NCBI RefSeq assembly: GCF_014904745.1 | Contig: NZ_JACZCS010000005.1 | Coordinates: 64,753 to 128,752 of the forward strand | Origin: Oricola nitratireducens | GTDB taxonomy: Bacteria; Pseudomonadota; Alphaproteobacteria; Rhizobiales; Rhizobiaceae | Reading direction: 5' to 3' | DNA length: 64,000 bases | Part shown: piece after piece, positions 44,210 to 52,211 of the stretch | How the letters are laid out: each line of letters opens with the position of its first letter | How positions within the stretch are numbered: the stretch's first letter is position 1 | Program-made: the position numbers and the translations under genes | Notes under the pieces: generated by a model | What the model saw: only the letters and a program-made list of their open reading frames with translations | What the model was told of the DNA's origin: nothing | The model's database searches: none

Positions 44210-45097
44210 TCAGCCCTTGCCGCCGACGCGCGCCAATCCGGTGCGGGCAGGCTCGTATTTGCCGTCAAGCTGCAGGGCGCGCAGGTAGGATTTCCGCGCC
44301 TTGGCGGTTTCGCCGCGCTTTTCGTAGACCAGCCCCTGGTTGGCCCAGCTTTCGGCGATCCCGTCGTCGAGGCGGATCGCATAGTTGAAGTCGTCAAAGG
44401 CATTGTCGAGCTGGCCGGTGGCGACATAGGAGAGGCCGCGGCCGTTATAGGGCTCGGGCGCATTCGGTTGCAGCGAGATCGCGGTCGAGAAATCGTCGAT
44501 GGCGAAATCGTGCTGGCCGCGGCTCTGATAGACGAGGCCGCGCCGGAAAAAGGCGCGCGGGTCGGTCGTATCGAGCTCGATGGCCTTCTGGAAATCGTTG
44601 AACGCCTCGGTCGTGCGGCCGGCGCGGCGATAGAGTTCGCCGCGGCCGATATAGGCCGTGTCGTAGCGCGGATTGATCTTGATGGCGCGGTTGTAATCTT
44701 CGGCAGCCCGGCCGGGATCGCCCATCGAGCGGTAGATCAGGGCGCGGTTGGCATAGGCTTCGAAGAAGCGCGGATTGAGCTCGATCGCGCGATCGAAATC
44801 GCGCAGGGCGTCCTGATAGCGGCCCGCCCGGCCGAACGCGGAGCCGCGGACATTGTAGCCGCTCGGATCGTTGGGATTGGCGCGGATCACCTCGGTGAGC
44901 GAGGCTATGTTCTGGGAACTGCCCTGATCGGCATCGATGGTCGTCGCGAGCGAGCTGTCGACGCCGGCGGTCTGGCAGCCGGCCAGGCCGACCGCCGCGA
45001 CAAGCGCGGCGCCGGCCAGTCCCGCGCGCAAACTGCGTGACTGCCGAGCCGTGCGTGAGACGATTCCGGCTCCAGTCGTACCGCCAGTCATTTCCAT
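44210..45097 (-). CDS. TPR-repeat lipoprotein
   Basis: A 295-residue lipoprotein: a basic N-terminus and hydrophobic stretch lead to the lipobox VGLAGC-Q (near residue 40). Six consecutive tetratricopeptide repeats follow (for example YNVRGSAFGRAGRYQDALRDF and YIGRGELYRRAGRTTEAFNDF). Such proteins act as envelope scaffolds, NlpI-like. ATG 45097 was chosen over the TTG at 45106 and the ATG at 45091. A function beyond protein binding is not evident. Confidence 0.87.
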   Translation of the reverse strand: MEMTGGTTGAGIVSRTARQSRSLRAGLAGAALVAAVGLAGCQTAGVDSSLATTIDADQGSSQNIASLTEVIRANPNDPSGYNVRGSAFGRAGRYQDALRDFDRAIELNPRFFEAYANRALIYRSMGDPGRAAEDYNRAIKINPRYDTAYIGRGELYRRAGRTTEAFNDFQKAIELDTTDPRAFFRRGLVYQSRGQHDFAIDDFSTAISLQPNAPEPYNGRGLSYVATGQLDNAFDDFNYAIRLDDGIAESWANQGLVYEKRGETAKARKSYLRALQLDGKYEPARTGLARVGGKG

Positions 45098-45211
45098 GGA
45101 GATCAATCCCTCATCCGCGCGCCGTCCGAATGCAAAAAAGGCAGCGCGCTTTCATTCAAAGCAAACGCCACCTTTTCAGATCAAAAAGAGACGAAATCGC
45201 GACGGCGCGAA

Positions 45212-45439
45212 TTATCGTGCGCGAGGAGCGCCGCCGAGCAGACCTTCGCGCTGGGCGCGCTTGCGCGCCAGCTTGCGGGTGCGGCGAACGGCTTCCGCCT
45301 TTTCGCGCGCGCGCTTTTCGGAGGGTTTTTCGTAATGGCCGCGCATCTTCATTTCACGGAAGATGCCTTCGCGCTGCATCTTCTTTTTCAGCGCGCGGAG
45401 GGCCTGGTCAACATTGTTGTCGCGTACGAGAACTTGCAC
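45212..45439 (-). CDS. rpsU: 30S ribosomal protein S21
   Basis: A 75-residue ribosomal protein: [21 protein letters not shown], then [21 protein letters not shown] and an arginine-rich tail. The start is GTG at 45439, because S21 begins right at QVLVRDN and no ATG exists in frame there; the longer upstream reading is not conserved-looking. S21 helps initiation by positioning mRNA on the small subunit. The 106-bp gap downstream leads to the TPR gene, which may be co-transcribed. Confidence 0.95.
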   Translation of the reverse strand: MQVLVRDNNVDQALRALKKKMQREGIFREMKMRGHYEKPSEKRAREKAEAVRRTRKLARKRAQREGLLGGAPRAR

Positions 45440-45682
45440 GTGGGTTCCATCTTTCCATTGGTGTTGATTGACCGGACAGGATAACAAGCATCCTGCCCCG
45501 CGATGAGCACATCGCAGAATCTCGGCTGCGCATATCAGAAACGCCCTGCCGTGTCCACTGCGTACAAGGCCGATATCCTCGTTTTTCAGCCATAAGATCG
45601 TTTCACGGTTTTGTGAAAACGCGGGGGTGCAATTTTTTTCCCATGCGATCAAAATCGAGATATGACGTAACGTAACAGAATG

Positions 45683-45830
45683 TTCCGGAGGGGCGGGGGC
45701 ATCCGCCCGATGGTGGCGTACGGATCATGGTCTGTTTCGTCCTCAAATTCGGTTCGGTGGCCTCATTCCTCCGGATCAGGCTGCCGGGAAGGCACGGGAA
45801 ACGCCCCATCCCCGTGCCTTCCTCTTTTTG
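45683..45830 (+). ncRNA. Candidate small RNA or leader RNA with its own terminator
   Basis: Between the divergent rpsU and soxB genes a structured stretch is closed by TCCGGAGG (45684-45691) pairing with CCTCCGGA (45768-45775). An inner GGGCGG/CCGCCC hairpin lies at 45691-45708, and a strong intrinsic terminator follows directly. No reading frame in it looks coding. A terminator here, 140 bp before the soxB ATG, needs a short transcript upstream of it. The RNA family was not recognised, and the 5' end is uncertain. Confidence 0.5.
45787..45830 (+). terminator. Strong intrinsic terminator upstream of soxB
   Basis: A perfect 12-bp stem (45787-45798 with 45811-45822) with a 12-nt loop is followed by TCTTTTTG. 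It ends the candidate small RNA or acts as an attenuator for the sox operon. The 140 bp from here to the soxB ATG must then hold a promoter if the sox genes are not read through it. Confidence 0.9.
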
Positions 45831-45970
45831 TGGCCCTGCCTTGCCGTGCGCGCCATGGCGAGTCGCAAAAAGGGCAGGGTGTCGTAAGACCCGGCGATAA
45901 TGCTACTGTCCGGCGTCGCGGAAAGCATGCTTTCGCGACCTGTTCACGACGACCTGACGGGGTGACCTCG

Positions 45971-47224
45971 ATGCGGAAATATTCCGGATTTGCATTGGCG
46001 CGCGAAGCCATGCGCGGCCACAAGGGTTGGGGCCAGCAATGGGGCTCGCCGGAACCGCGCGGCGAATATGACGTGATCATCATCGGCGCCGGCGGACACG
46101 GGCTGGCGACGGCCTATTATCTCGCCAAGGAACACGGCGTCACCAATGTCGCGGTGCTGGAAAAGGGCTGGCTCGGCGGCGGCAATACCGGCCGCAACAC
46201 GACGATCATCCGCTCCAACTATCTCTATGACGAGTCGGCGGGGCTCTACGACCATGCCGTGAAGCTGTGGGAAAACCTCTCCCAGGACCTCAACTACAAC
46301 GTCATGTACAGCCCGCGCGGCGTGATGATGCTGGCGCACAACGTGCACGACGTGCAGGTGTTCAAGCGGCACATCCACGCCAATCGGCTGAACGGCGTCG
46401 ACAACGAGTGGCTGACGCCGGAGCAGGCGAAGGAATACTGCCCGCCGCTCAACATCTCGCAGACAGCGCGCTACCCGGTGATGGGCGCGGCGCTGCAGCG
46501 CCGCGGCGGCACGGCGCGCCACGACGCGGTCGCCTGGGGCTATGCCCGTGCGGCTTCGGACCGCGGCGTGCATATCATCCAGAATTGCGAAGTGACGGGG
46601 ATAAGACGCGGCGGCAACGGCCAGGTGACCGGCGTCGAGACCTCGCGCGGCTTCATCGGCGCCAAGAAGATCGGCGTGGTCGCCGCCGGAAATACCTCCG
46701 TCGTGATGCAGATGGCGGACGTGCGCATGCCGCTGGAAAGCTTCCCGCTGCAGGCGCTGGTCTCCGAGCCGGTCAAGCCGTGCTTTCCCTGCGTCGTCAT
46801 GTCGAACACGGTGCACGCCTATATCTCGCAGTCCGACAAGGGCGAACTGGTGATCGGCGCGGGCACGGACCAGTACACCTCCTATTCGCAGACCGGCGGG
46901 CTGCACATCATCCAGCATACGCTCGACGCGATCTGCGAGATGTTCCCGATGTTCACCCGGATGCGGATGCTGCGTTCGTGGGGCGGCATCGTCGACGTGA
47001 CGCCGGACCGTTCGCCGATCATCGCCAGGACTCCGGTCTCCGGGCTGTACGTCAATTGCGGCTGGGGCACCGGCGGGTTCAAGGCGACGCCGGGCTCGGG
47101 GCACGTGTTCGCGCACACCATCGCCAACGACAATCCGCACAAGATCAATGCCGGCTACACGATCGAGCGGTTCAATTCCGGCCGGCTGATCGACGAGGCG
47201 GCGGCTGCCGCCGTCGCGCACTGA
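45971..47224 (+). CDS. soxB: Sarcosine oxidase, beta subunit
   Basis: A 417-residue flavoprotein subunit of heterotetrameric sarcosine oxidase, which turns sarcosine plus tetrahydrofolate into glycine and methylene-tetrahydrofolate. The FAD-binding motif is [18 protein letters not shown] near residue 35; [16 protein letters not shown] and the C-terminal [15 protein letters not shown] are diagnostic of SoxB. The start [13 protein letters not shown] is the family start; the open frame before it is non-coding. It is the first gene of soxBDAG. Confidence 0.96.
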   Translation: MRKYSGFALAREAMRGHKGWGQQWGSPEPRGEYDVIIIGAGGHGLATAYYLAKEHGVTNVAVLEKGWLGGGNTGRNTTIIRSNYLYDESAGLYDHAVKLWENLSQDLNYNVMYSPRGVMMLAHNVHDVQVFKRHIHANRLNGVDNEWLTPEQAKEYCPPLNISQTARYPVMGAALQRRGGTARHDAVAWGYARAASDRGVHIIQNCEVTGIRRGGNGQVTGVETSRGFIGAKKIGVVAAGNTSVVMQMADVRMPLESFPLQALVSEPVKPCFPCVVMSNTVHAYISQSDKGELVIGAGTDQYTSYSQTGGLHIIQHTLDAICEMFPMFTRMRMLRSWGGIVDVTPDRSPIIARTPVSGLYVNCGWGTGGFKATPGSGHVFAHTIANDNPHKINAGYTIERFNSGRLIDEAAAAAVAH

Positions 47225-47234
47225 GGGACAGGCC

Positions 47235-47567
47235 ATGCTTCTCATCCATTGCCCCTATTGCGAGGAAGAGCGTCCGGAGCTCGAGTTCCGCCATGCCGGC
47301 GAGGCGCATATCGCGCGCCCGGCCGATATCGCGTCCATCTCCGACGAGGACTTCGCGCAGTATTTCTTCTATCGCGACAACCCGAAGGGCCTAACCTTCG
47401 AGCGCTGGCGCCACATCCATGGCTGCGCGCGGTTCTTCAACGCGGTGCGCGACACGGTCTCCGACAAGTTCGTGACGACCTACAAGACCGGCGAGCCGAA
47501 GCCCGACCTGGCCGAAGCCGCCAACGAGAACAAGCCTCAGGCCAAGAAGGGACGGGGCAGTAAATGA
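47235..47567 (+). CDS. soxD: Sarcosine oxidase, delta subunit
   Basis: A 110-residue zinc-binding subunit. The metal site is visible as IHCPYCEEERPELEF near the N-terminus and HIHGCARFF near 60, and the W in FERWRHIHGC is typical. It lies 10 bp after soxB, and its stop codon overlaps the soxA start (ATGA). The lysine-rich C-terminal tail is somewhat longer than in minimal relatives. Confidence 0.95.
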   Translation: MLLIHCPYCEEERPELEFRHAGEAHIARPADIASISDEDFAQYFFYRDNPKGLTFERWRHIHGCARFFNAVRDTVSDKFVTTYKTGEPKPDLAEAANENKPQAKKGRGSK

Positions 47568-50566
47568 CGACGGCCGGGACCAACCGCATTGCCGGCAAGG
47601 GCCGGCTGACGCCCGCCAACACGGTGCGTTTCACCTTTGACGGCAAGAGCTACACCGGCCTGGAGGGCGACACGCTCGCCGCGGCACTGATCGCCAACGA
47701 CGTGCATCTCGTCGGCCGGTCGTTCAAGTATCACCGGCCGCGCGGAATCCTGTCGGCGGGACCGGAGGAACCCTCCGCGCTGGTCGGCGTGCGCCGCGAT
47801 GCGGCGCGCCAGACACCAAACATCCGCGCCACGGTGCAGGAAATCCATGACGGGCTCGACGCCGTCAGCCAGAACCGCTGGCCGTCGCTCGCCTTCGACA
47901 TCGGCGCGGTCAACGATATCGGCTCGCCGCTGTTTTCGGCCGGTTTCTACTACAAGACCTTCATGTGGCCGAAGGTGGCGTGGAAACATGTCTATGAGCC
48001 GGTCATCCGCAACGCGGCCGGTCTCGGCACCGCGCCGGAGGAGCCCGACCCGGATCATTACGCGGGACGCTACGCCCATTGCGACGTGCTGGTGATCGGC
48101 GGCGGCGCGGCCGGCTTGAGCGCCGCGCTGGCAGCGGCCGAATCGGGCGCGCAGGTTATCCTCTGCGACGAGAAACCGAGCTTCGGCGGCGCGTTGTGGT
48201 TCGAGGAAGAAGCCCGGCTCGACGGCATGGACGGCTATGAATGGGCGCAGCAGACGACCGATCGCCTCGCCGTCATGGACAATGTGCGCGTGCTGTCGCG
48301 CACGACCGCGTTCGGCTATTACGCGCAGAATTTCGTCGGCCTCGTCGAGCGGGTGACCGACCATCTCGCCGCGCCGGAGGCCGACATGCCGCGCGAAAGG
48401 CTGTGGCAGGTGCGGGCGAAACGCGTGATCATCGCCGCCGGCGCCATCGAGCGGCACATGGTGTTCGCCAACAACGACCGCCCGGGCATCATGCTGGCAG
48501 CGGCGGCGCGGACCTATCTCAATCATCACGGCGTCGCGGTTGGCCGCAAGGTCGGCGTCTACACGGCGAACGACAGCGCCTATGCCGCCGCGATCGACCT
48601 GAAGAAAGCTGGTTCGGACATCCCGGCCATCGTCGACATTCGCGACAATCCGGACAGTGTCGTGGTCGAGGAAGCGAAGGCCCTCGGCATTCGCGTCCTG
48701 ACCGGTCATGCGGTGACTGGCGCGGGCGGCAAGCTGCGCGTCGCGTCGATGTCGGTCGAGCCGAAGAACGGCGGTTCGGCGGAAGTCATTCCAGTCGACG
48801 CGCTCCTGATGAGCGCGGGCTGGACGCCGTCGGTGCACATGTTCTCACAGTCGCGCGGCAAAGTCGCCTGGGACGAGGAAAGCCAGCGCTTCCTGCCGGG
48901 CACCTATGCGCAGGACTGCGTCTCGGTCGGCGCCTGCAACGGCACGGACGGGCTCGCCGAAACCGTCGCCGAGGCGCTCGACGCGGGCGAACGCGCGGCG
49001 AAGGAAGCGCGGGCGAAAGCCAAGAAGTCCGGCGTGAAGATCAAGACCGAGGGCGGCGGCAAATGGGCCGGCGGCATGATCGGCGCGGGCCCGGGCGCCG
49101 GCGCCGGCAAGGTCGTCAAGGCCTTCGTCGACTACCAGAACGACGTGACGGCGAAGGACATCCGTCTCGCCGTGCAGGAAGGCATGCACTCCATCGAGCA
49201 CGTCAAGCGGTTCACCACCAACGGCATGGCGACCGACCAGGGCAAGTTGTCGAACCTGCACGGGCTCGCCATCGCGGCGGAAGCGCTGGACCGGCCGATC
49301 CCGAAAGTCGGTCTGACGACATTCCGCCCGCCCTATACGCCGACGACCTTTGGCGCGATCGTCAACCATGCCCGCGGCAAGCTGTTCGACCCGATGCGGT
49401 GCACCCCAATGCATGCGTCGGAAGAGGCGGCGGGCGCGGTGTTCGAGGATGTCGGCCAGTGGAAGCGCGCCTGGTATTATCCGCGCCCCGGCGAGGACAT
49501 GCATGCCGCCGTCAACCGCGAATGCCGGACGGTGCGCGAGGTGGCGGGTATGTTCGACGCCACGACGCTCGGCAAGATCGAGGTGATCGGGCCGGATGCG
49601 GCGAAGTTCCTCGACCTGCTCTACACCAACCCGTTCATGAAGCTCGGCGTCGGCAAGCTGCGCTACGGCATCATGTGCCGCGAGGACGGCTTCATCTATG
49701 ATGACGGCGTCGTCGGGCGGATCGCCGAGGACCGGTTCCACGTCACGACGACGACGGGCGGCGCGCCGCGCGTGATGAACCATATGGAGGACTATCTCCA
49801 GACCGAGTTTCCGGACCTGAAGGTCTGGCTGACCTCGACCTCGGAGCAATGGGCGGTGATCGCCGTGCAGGGCCCGAAATCGCGCGAGATCATCGCGCCC
49901 TTCGTCGAGGGGATCGATCTCTCCAGCGAGGCGTTCCCGCATATGAGCATGGCCGAGGGGAAAGTCTGTGGCGTGCCGGCGCGCGTCTTCCGGATGTCGT
50001 TTACCGGCGAGGCGGGTTTCGAGATCAACGTGCCCGCCGATTACGGCCGGATGGTCTGGGATACGCTGCACGAACACGGCAAGCCGATGGGCATGTGCCT
50101 CTACGGCACCGAAACCATGCATGTGCTGCGCGCCGAGAAGGGCTACATCATCGTCGGCCAGGACACGGACGGAACGGTGACGCCGCACGACGCCGGACTG
50201 TCCTGGGCGGTCGGCAAGAAAAAGACCGATTTCGTCGGCATTCGCGGGCTCATGCGTCCGGACATCGTCGCCAAGGGCCGCCGCCAGCTGGTCGGCCTGA
50301 AGGTCAAGGACGGCAGGACCGTGCTGGAGGAAGGCGCGCAGATCGTCGCCGATCCGAAACAGGCCGTGCCGATGACGATGATCGGCTGGGTGTCGTCGTC
50401 CTACTGGTCGGAGAACTGCGGCCGGCCGATCGCGATGGCGCTGGTCGAGGACGGTTTCGAGCGCATGGGCGACACGCTCTACGTGCCGATGCCGGACCGG
50501 GTGATCGAGGTCGAGGTCACCAACACGGTGTTTTTCGATGAAGAGGGAGGCCGCCTCCATGGCTGA
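47564..50566 (+). CDS. soxA: Sarcosine oxidase, alpha subunit
   Basis: A 1000-residue subunit. It begins with a 2Fe-2S-ferredoxin-like fold lacking the cluster (VRFTFDGKSYTGLEGDTLAAAL), then a NAD(H)/FAD oxidoreductase part with DVLVIGGGAAGLSAALAA near 174, and ends with a GcvT-like folate-binding half (about 610-990; GKIEVIGPDAAKFLDLLYTN, then SFTGEAGFEINVPADYG). It carries NAD and the tetrahydrofolate site of the complex. The order and 4-bp overlap with soxD and overlap with soxG are standard for the operon. Confidence 0.96.
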   Translation: MTTAGTNRIAGKGRLTPANTVRFTFDGKSYTGLEGDTLAAALIANDVHLVGRSFKYHRPRGILSAGPEEPSALVGVRRDAARQTPNIRATVQEIHDGLDAVSQNRWPSLAFDIGAVNDIGSPLFSAGFYYKTFMWPKVAWKHVYEPVIRNAAGLGTAPEEPDPDHYAGRYAHCDVLVIGGGAAGLSAALAAAESGAQVILCDEKPSFGGALWFEEEARLDGMDGYEWAQQTTDRLAVMDNVRVLSRTTAFGYYAQNFVGLVERVTDHLAAPEADMPRERLWQVRAKRVIIAAGAIERHMVFANNDRPGIMLAAAARTYLNHHGVAVGRKVGVYTANDSAYAAAIDLKKAGSDIPAIVDIRDNPDSVVVEEAKALGIRVLTGHAVTGAGGKLRVASMSVEPKNGGSAEVIPVDALLMSAGWTPSVHMFSQSRGKVAWDEESQRFLPGTYAQDCVSVGACNGTDGLAETVAEALDAGERAAKEARAKAKKSGVKIKTEGGGKWAGGMIGAGPGAGAGKVVKAFVDYQNDVTAKDIRLAVQEGMHSIEHVKRFTTNGMATDQGKLSNLHGLAIAAEALDRPIPKVGLTTFRPPYTPTTFGAIVNHARGKLFDPMRCTPMHASEEAAGAVFEDVGQWKRAWYYPRPGEDMHAAVNRECRTVREVAGMFDATTLGKIEVIGPDAAKFLDLLYTNPFMKLGVGKLRYGIMCREDGFIYDDGVVGRIAEDRFHVTTTTGGAPRVMNHMEDYLQTEFPDLKVWLTSTSEQWAVIAVQGPKSREIIAPFVEGIDLSSEAFPHMSMAEGKVCGVPARVFRMSFTGEAGFEINVPADYGRMVWDTLHEHGKPMGMCLYGTETMHVLRAEKGYIIVGQDTDGTVTPHDAGLSWAVGKKKTDFVGIRGLMRPDIVAKGRRQLVGLKVKDGRTVLEEGAQIVADPKQAVPMTMIGWVSSSYWSENCGRPIAMALVEDGFERMGDTLYVPMPDRVIEVEVTNTVFFDEEGGRLHG

Positions 50567-51101
50567 TGTGCAGATCGCGCGCGCCCTGCCGCTGGCGGGC
50601 ATGGTTCACGGCGGCGCCGAGGTGACGGTATCGGCGGCGCCCGCGGCATACCGAATCAGCCTGCGCGCCGGCGGACCCGCCGTCGCGGCGCTGTCGAAGG
50701 CGCTCGGCGTGACGTTGCCGAAAAAGCCCGGAACCTCGGCATCAGCCGGCAGCCGGCACGCGCTGTGGCTCGGCCCGGACGAGTGGTTCGTCTTCGACGA
50801 AACCGCCGACCCCGCCGCCGATTGCGCAAAATCGAAGGCGGCGCACAGCGCGGTTGACATTTCCCACCGCAACACGGCGATCCTGGTATCGGGGCCGGCG
50901 GCGGCCGACGTGATCAACGCGGGCTGTCCGCGCGAATTGTCGCTGGAAGCCTTTCCCGTCGGGGCCTGTTCGCGCACGGTCATGGGCAAGATCGAGATCG
51001 TGCTCTACCGCACCGGCGCGGAAGATTTCCGGGTGGAATGCTGGCGCTCGTTCTCGGACTACGCCTTCGCGTTTCTGGCGGATGCGGCGCGCGGGCTTTA
51101 G
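50559..51101 (+). CDS. soxG: Sarcosine oxidase, gamma subunit
   Basis: A 180-residue subunit with a GcvT-like partial fold: LWLGPDEWFVFDE, AVDISHRNTAILVSGPAA, and the end YRTGAEDFRVECWRSFSDYAFAFL. The start MADVQIARALPL at 50559 has AGGGAGG 9 bp upstream and lies inside the last codons of soxA. It completes the soxBDAG complex. Its stop codon overlaps that of the convergent MaoC gene. Confidence 0.93.
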   Translation: MADVQIARALPLAGMVHGGAEVTVSAAPAAYRISLRAGGPAVAALSKALGVTLPKKPGTSASAGSRHALWLGPDEWFVFDETADPAADCAKSKAAHSAVDISHRNTAILVSGPAAADVINAGCPRELSLEAFPVGACSRTVMGKIEIVLYRTGAEDFRVECWRSFSDYAFAFLADAARGL

Positions 51102-51568
51102 TCCTCGCGCTCCAGCACGGCCATGGTCAGCCACGTGGCGGTCAGGGCCGGCTTGAGGCTGTTTTCGATTTCCAGCGTCACGTCATAGGTGTTGAGCACG
51201 CGGCCCGACGGGCGGATGTCGGCATCGGCGAGCGTGAAGACCGCGCGCACCTTCGCGCCGGCACGGACCGGCGCCATGAAGCGGATCTTGTCGAAGCCGT
51301 AATTGATACCCATCGTCGCCCCTTCGAGCGCCGGCAGCGCCTCGTATGCCAGCGTCGACAACAGCGACAGCGTCAGGAAACCGTGCGCGATGGTGGTGCC
51401 GAAGGGCGTTTCCTTCGCGGCGCGTTCCTGGTCGAGATGGATCCACTGGTGATCATCGGTCGCGTCGGCGAAGAGATTGATCATCTCCTGGGTGACCGTG
51501 CGCCATTCGGAGCGCCCGATCTCGGTGCCGATCGCGGCGGGGATGTCGTCAACGGTGATCGTGGTCAT
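51098..51568 (-). CDS. MaoC-like (R)-specific enoyl-CoA hydratase
   Basis: A 156-residue hot-dog-fold protein. The hydratase motif with catalytic Asp and His is clear: FADATDDHQWIHLD, followed by FGTTIAHGFLTLSLL. Such enzymes hydrate enoyl-CoA to (R)-3-hydroxyacyl-CoA, often feeding polyhydroxyalkanoate or degradation pathways. MTTITVDDIPAAIG is the start. The gene converges on soxG with overlapping stop codons (TAG against TAA), so no terminator fits between them. Confidence 0.9.
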   Translation of the reverse strand: MTTITVDDIPAAIGTEIGRSEWRTVTQEMINLFADATDDHQWIHLDQERAAKETPFGTTIAHGFLTLSLLSTLAYEALPALEGATMGINYGFDKIRFMAPVRAGAKVRAVFTLADADIRPSGRVLNTYDVTLEIENSLKPALTATWLTMAVLERED

Positions 51569-51677
51569 GTCGCTTTCCGCGCCGGTTGGTTCAGACAATG
51601 CCGCCTGACTTACGCAGCGCGCCAAAGGCAATCAACCCCAACATCCGTCAATCGCAAGAGAACCGGCGAGCCCGCCG

Positions 51678-51959
51678 TCAGGCGCGTTTCAGTATCTTGA
51701 TCGCGACCAGAAGGATCACGGCGCCCAGTGTCGCCGCGACGATGTTGCCGATGATGCCGCCGCCCAGACCGATGCCGATTCGCGGCAGGAGGAAACTCGC
51801 GATCACGGCGCCGAGGATGCCGACGACGATATTGCCGACGAGGCCGAATCCGCCGCCCTTGACGATCAGCCCGGCGAGCCAGCCGGCGATGCCGCCAACG
51901 ATGACGATGATGACGAGGGCGGTCAAAAGGCCCGTTCCGGTTCCGAAGGCGTGTTCCAT
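51678..51959 (-). CDS. GlsB/YeaQ/YmgE family membrane protein
   Basis: A 93-residue, very hydrophobic, glycine-rich protein with three helices: LLTALVIIVIVGGIAGWLAG, then GNIVVGILGAVIASFLLPR, then GNIVAATLGAVILLVAI. This is the transglycosylase-associated (YeaQ/YmgE/GlsB) family, linked to stress and acid or glutaminase-related resistance, though no catalytic role is shown. It lies at the end of a much longer open frame; the true start is the ATG at 51959. Confidence 0.85.
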   Translation of the reverse strand: MEHAFGTGTGLLTALVIIVIVGGIAGWLAGLIVKGGGFGLVGNIVVGILGAVIASFLLPRIGIGLGGGIIGNIVAATLGAVILLVAIKILKRA

Positions 51960-52211
51960 GGCTGTCTCCCGTATCCCGCGGGCAATCCCCGCGTTGCCCC
52001 TGTTTATCGTCTTTGCTGCGGGATTGGAATCCGTTTGAAGCGGAATACGTGGCGCGCGACACCGGCTCGCGGCGCCGAAAGGTTGCGGATGACGGACCTT
52101 ACGGAATGTATTTTCGCGCAAATTCCTGAAATAAATGCAGGTTAGAGGTGTGACGGCACGACAGGGCGTGCCGCTGTCATGGCTGCAGGGCGTGGCGGCC
52201 GGGAGTGGAAG

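Noticed and set aside
45440..45652. An N-terminal extension of ribosomal protein S21
   Set aside because: S21 is about 75 residues and starts at QVLVRDN; the upstream codons have no similarity to the family.
45680..45970. A 97-codon N-terminal extension of SoxB
   Set aside because: It translates the structured RNA and terminator region, shows no protein character, and SoxB relatives begin at MRKYSG.
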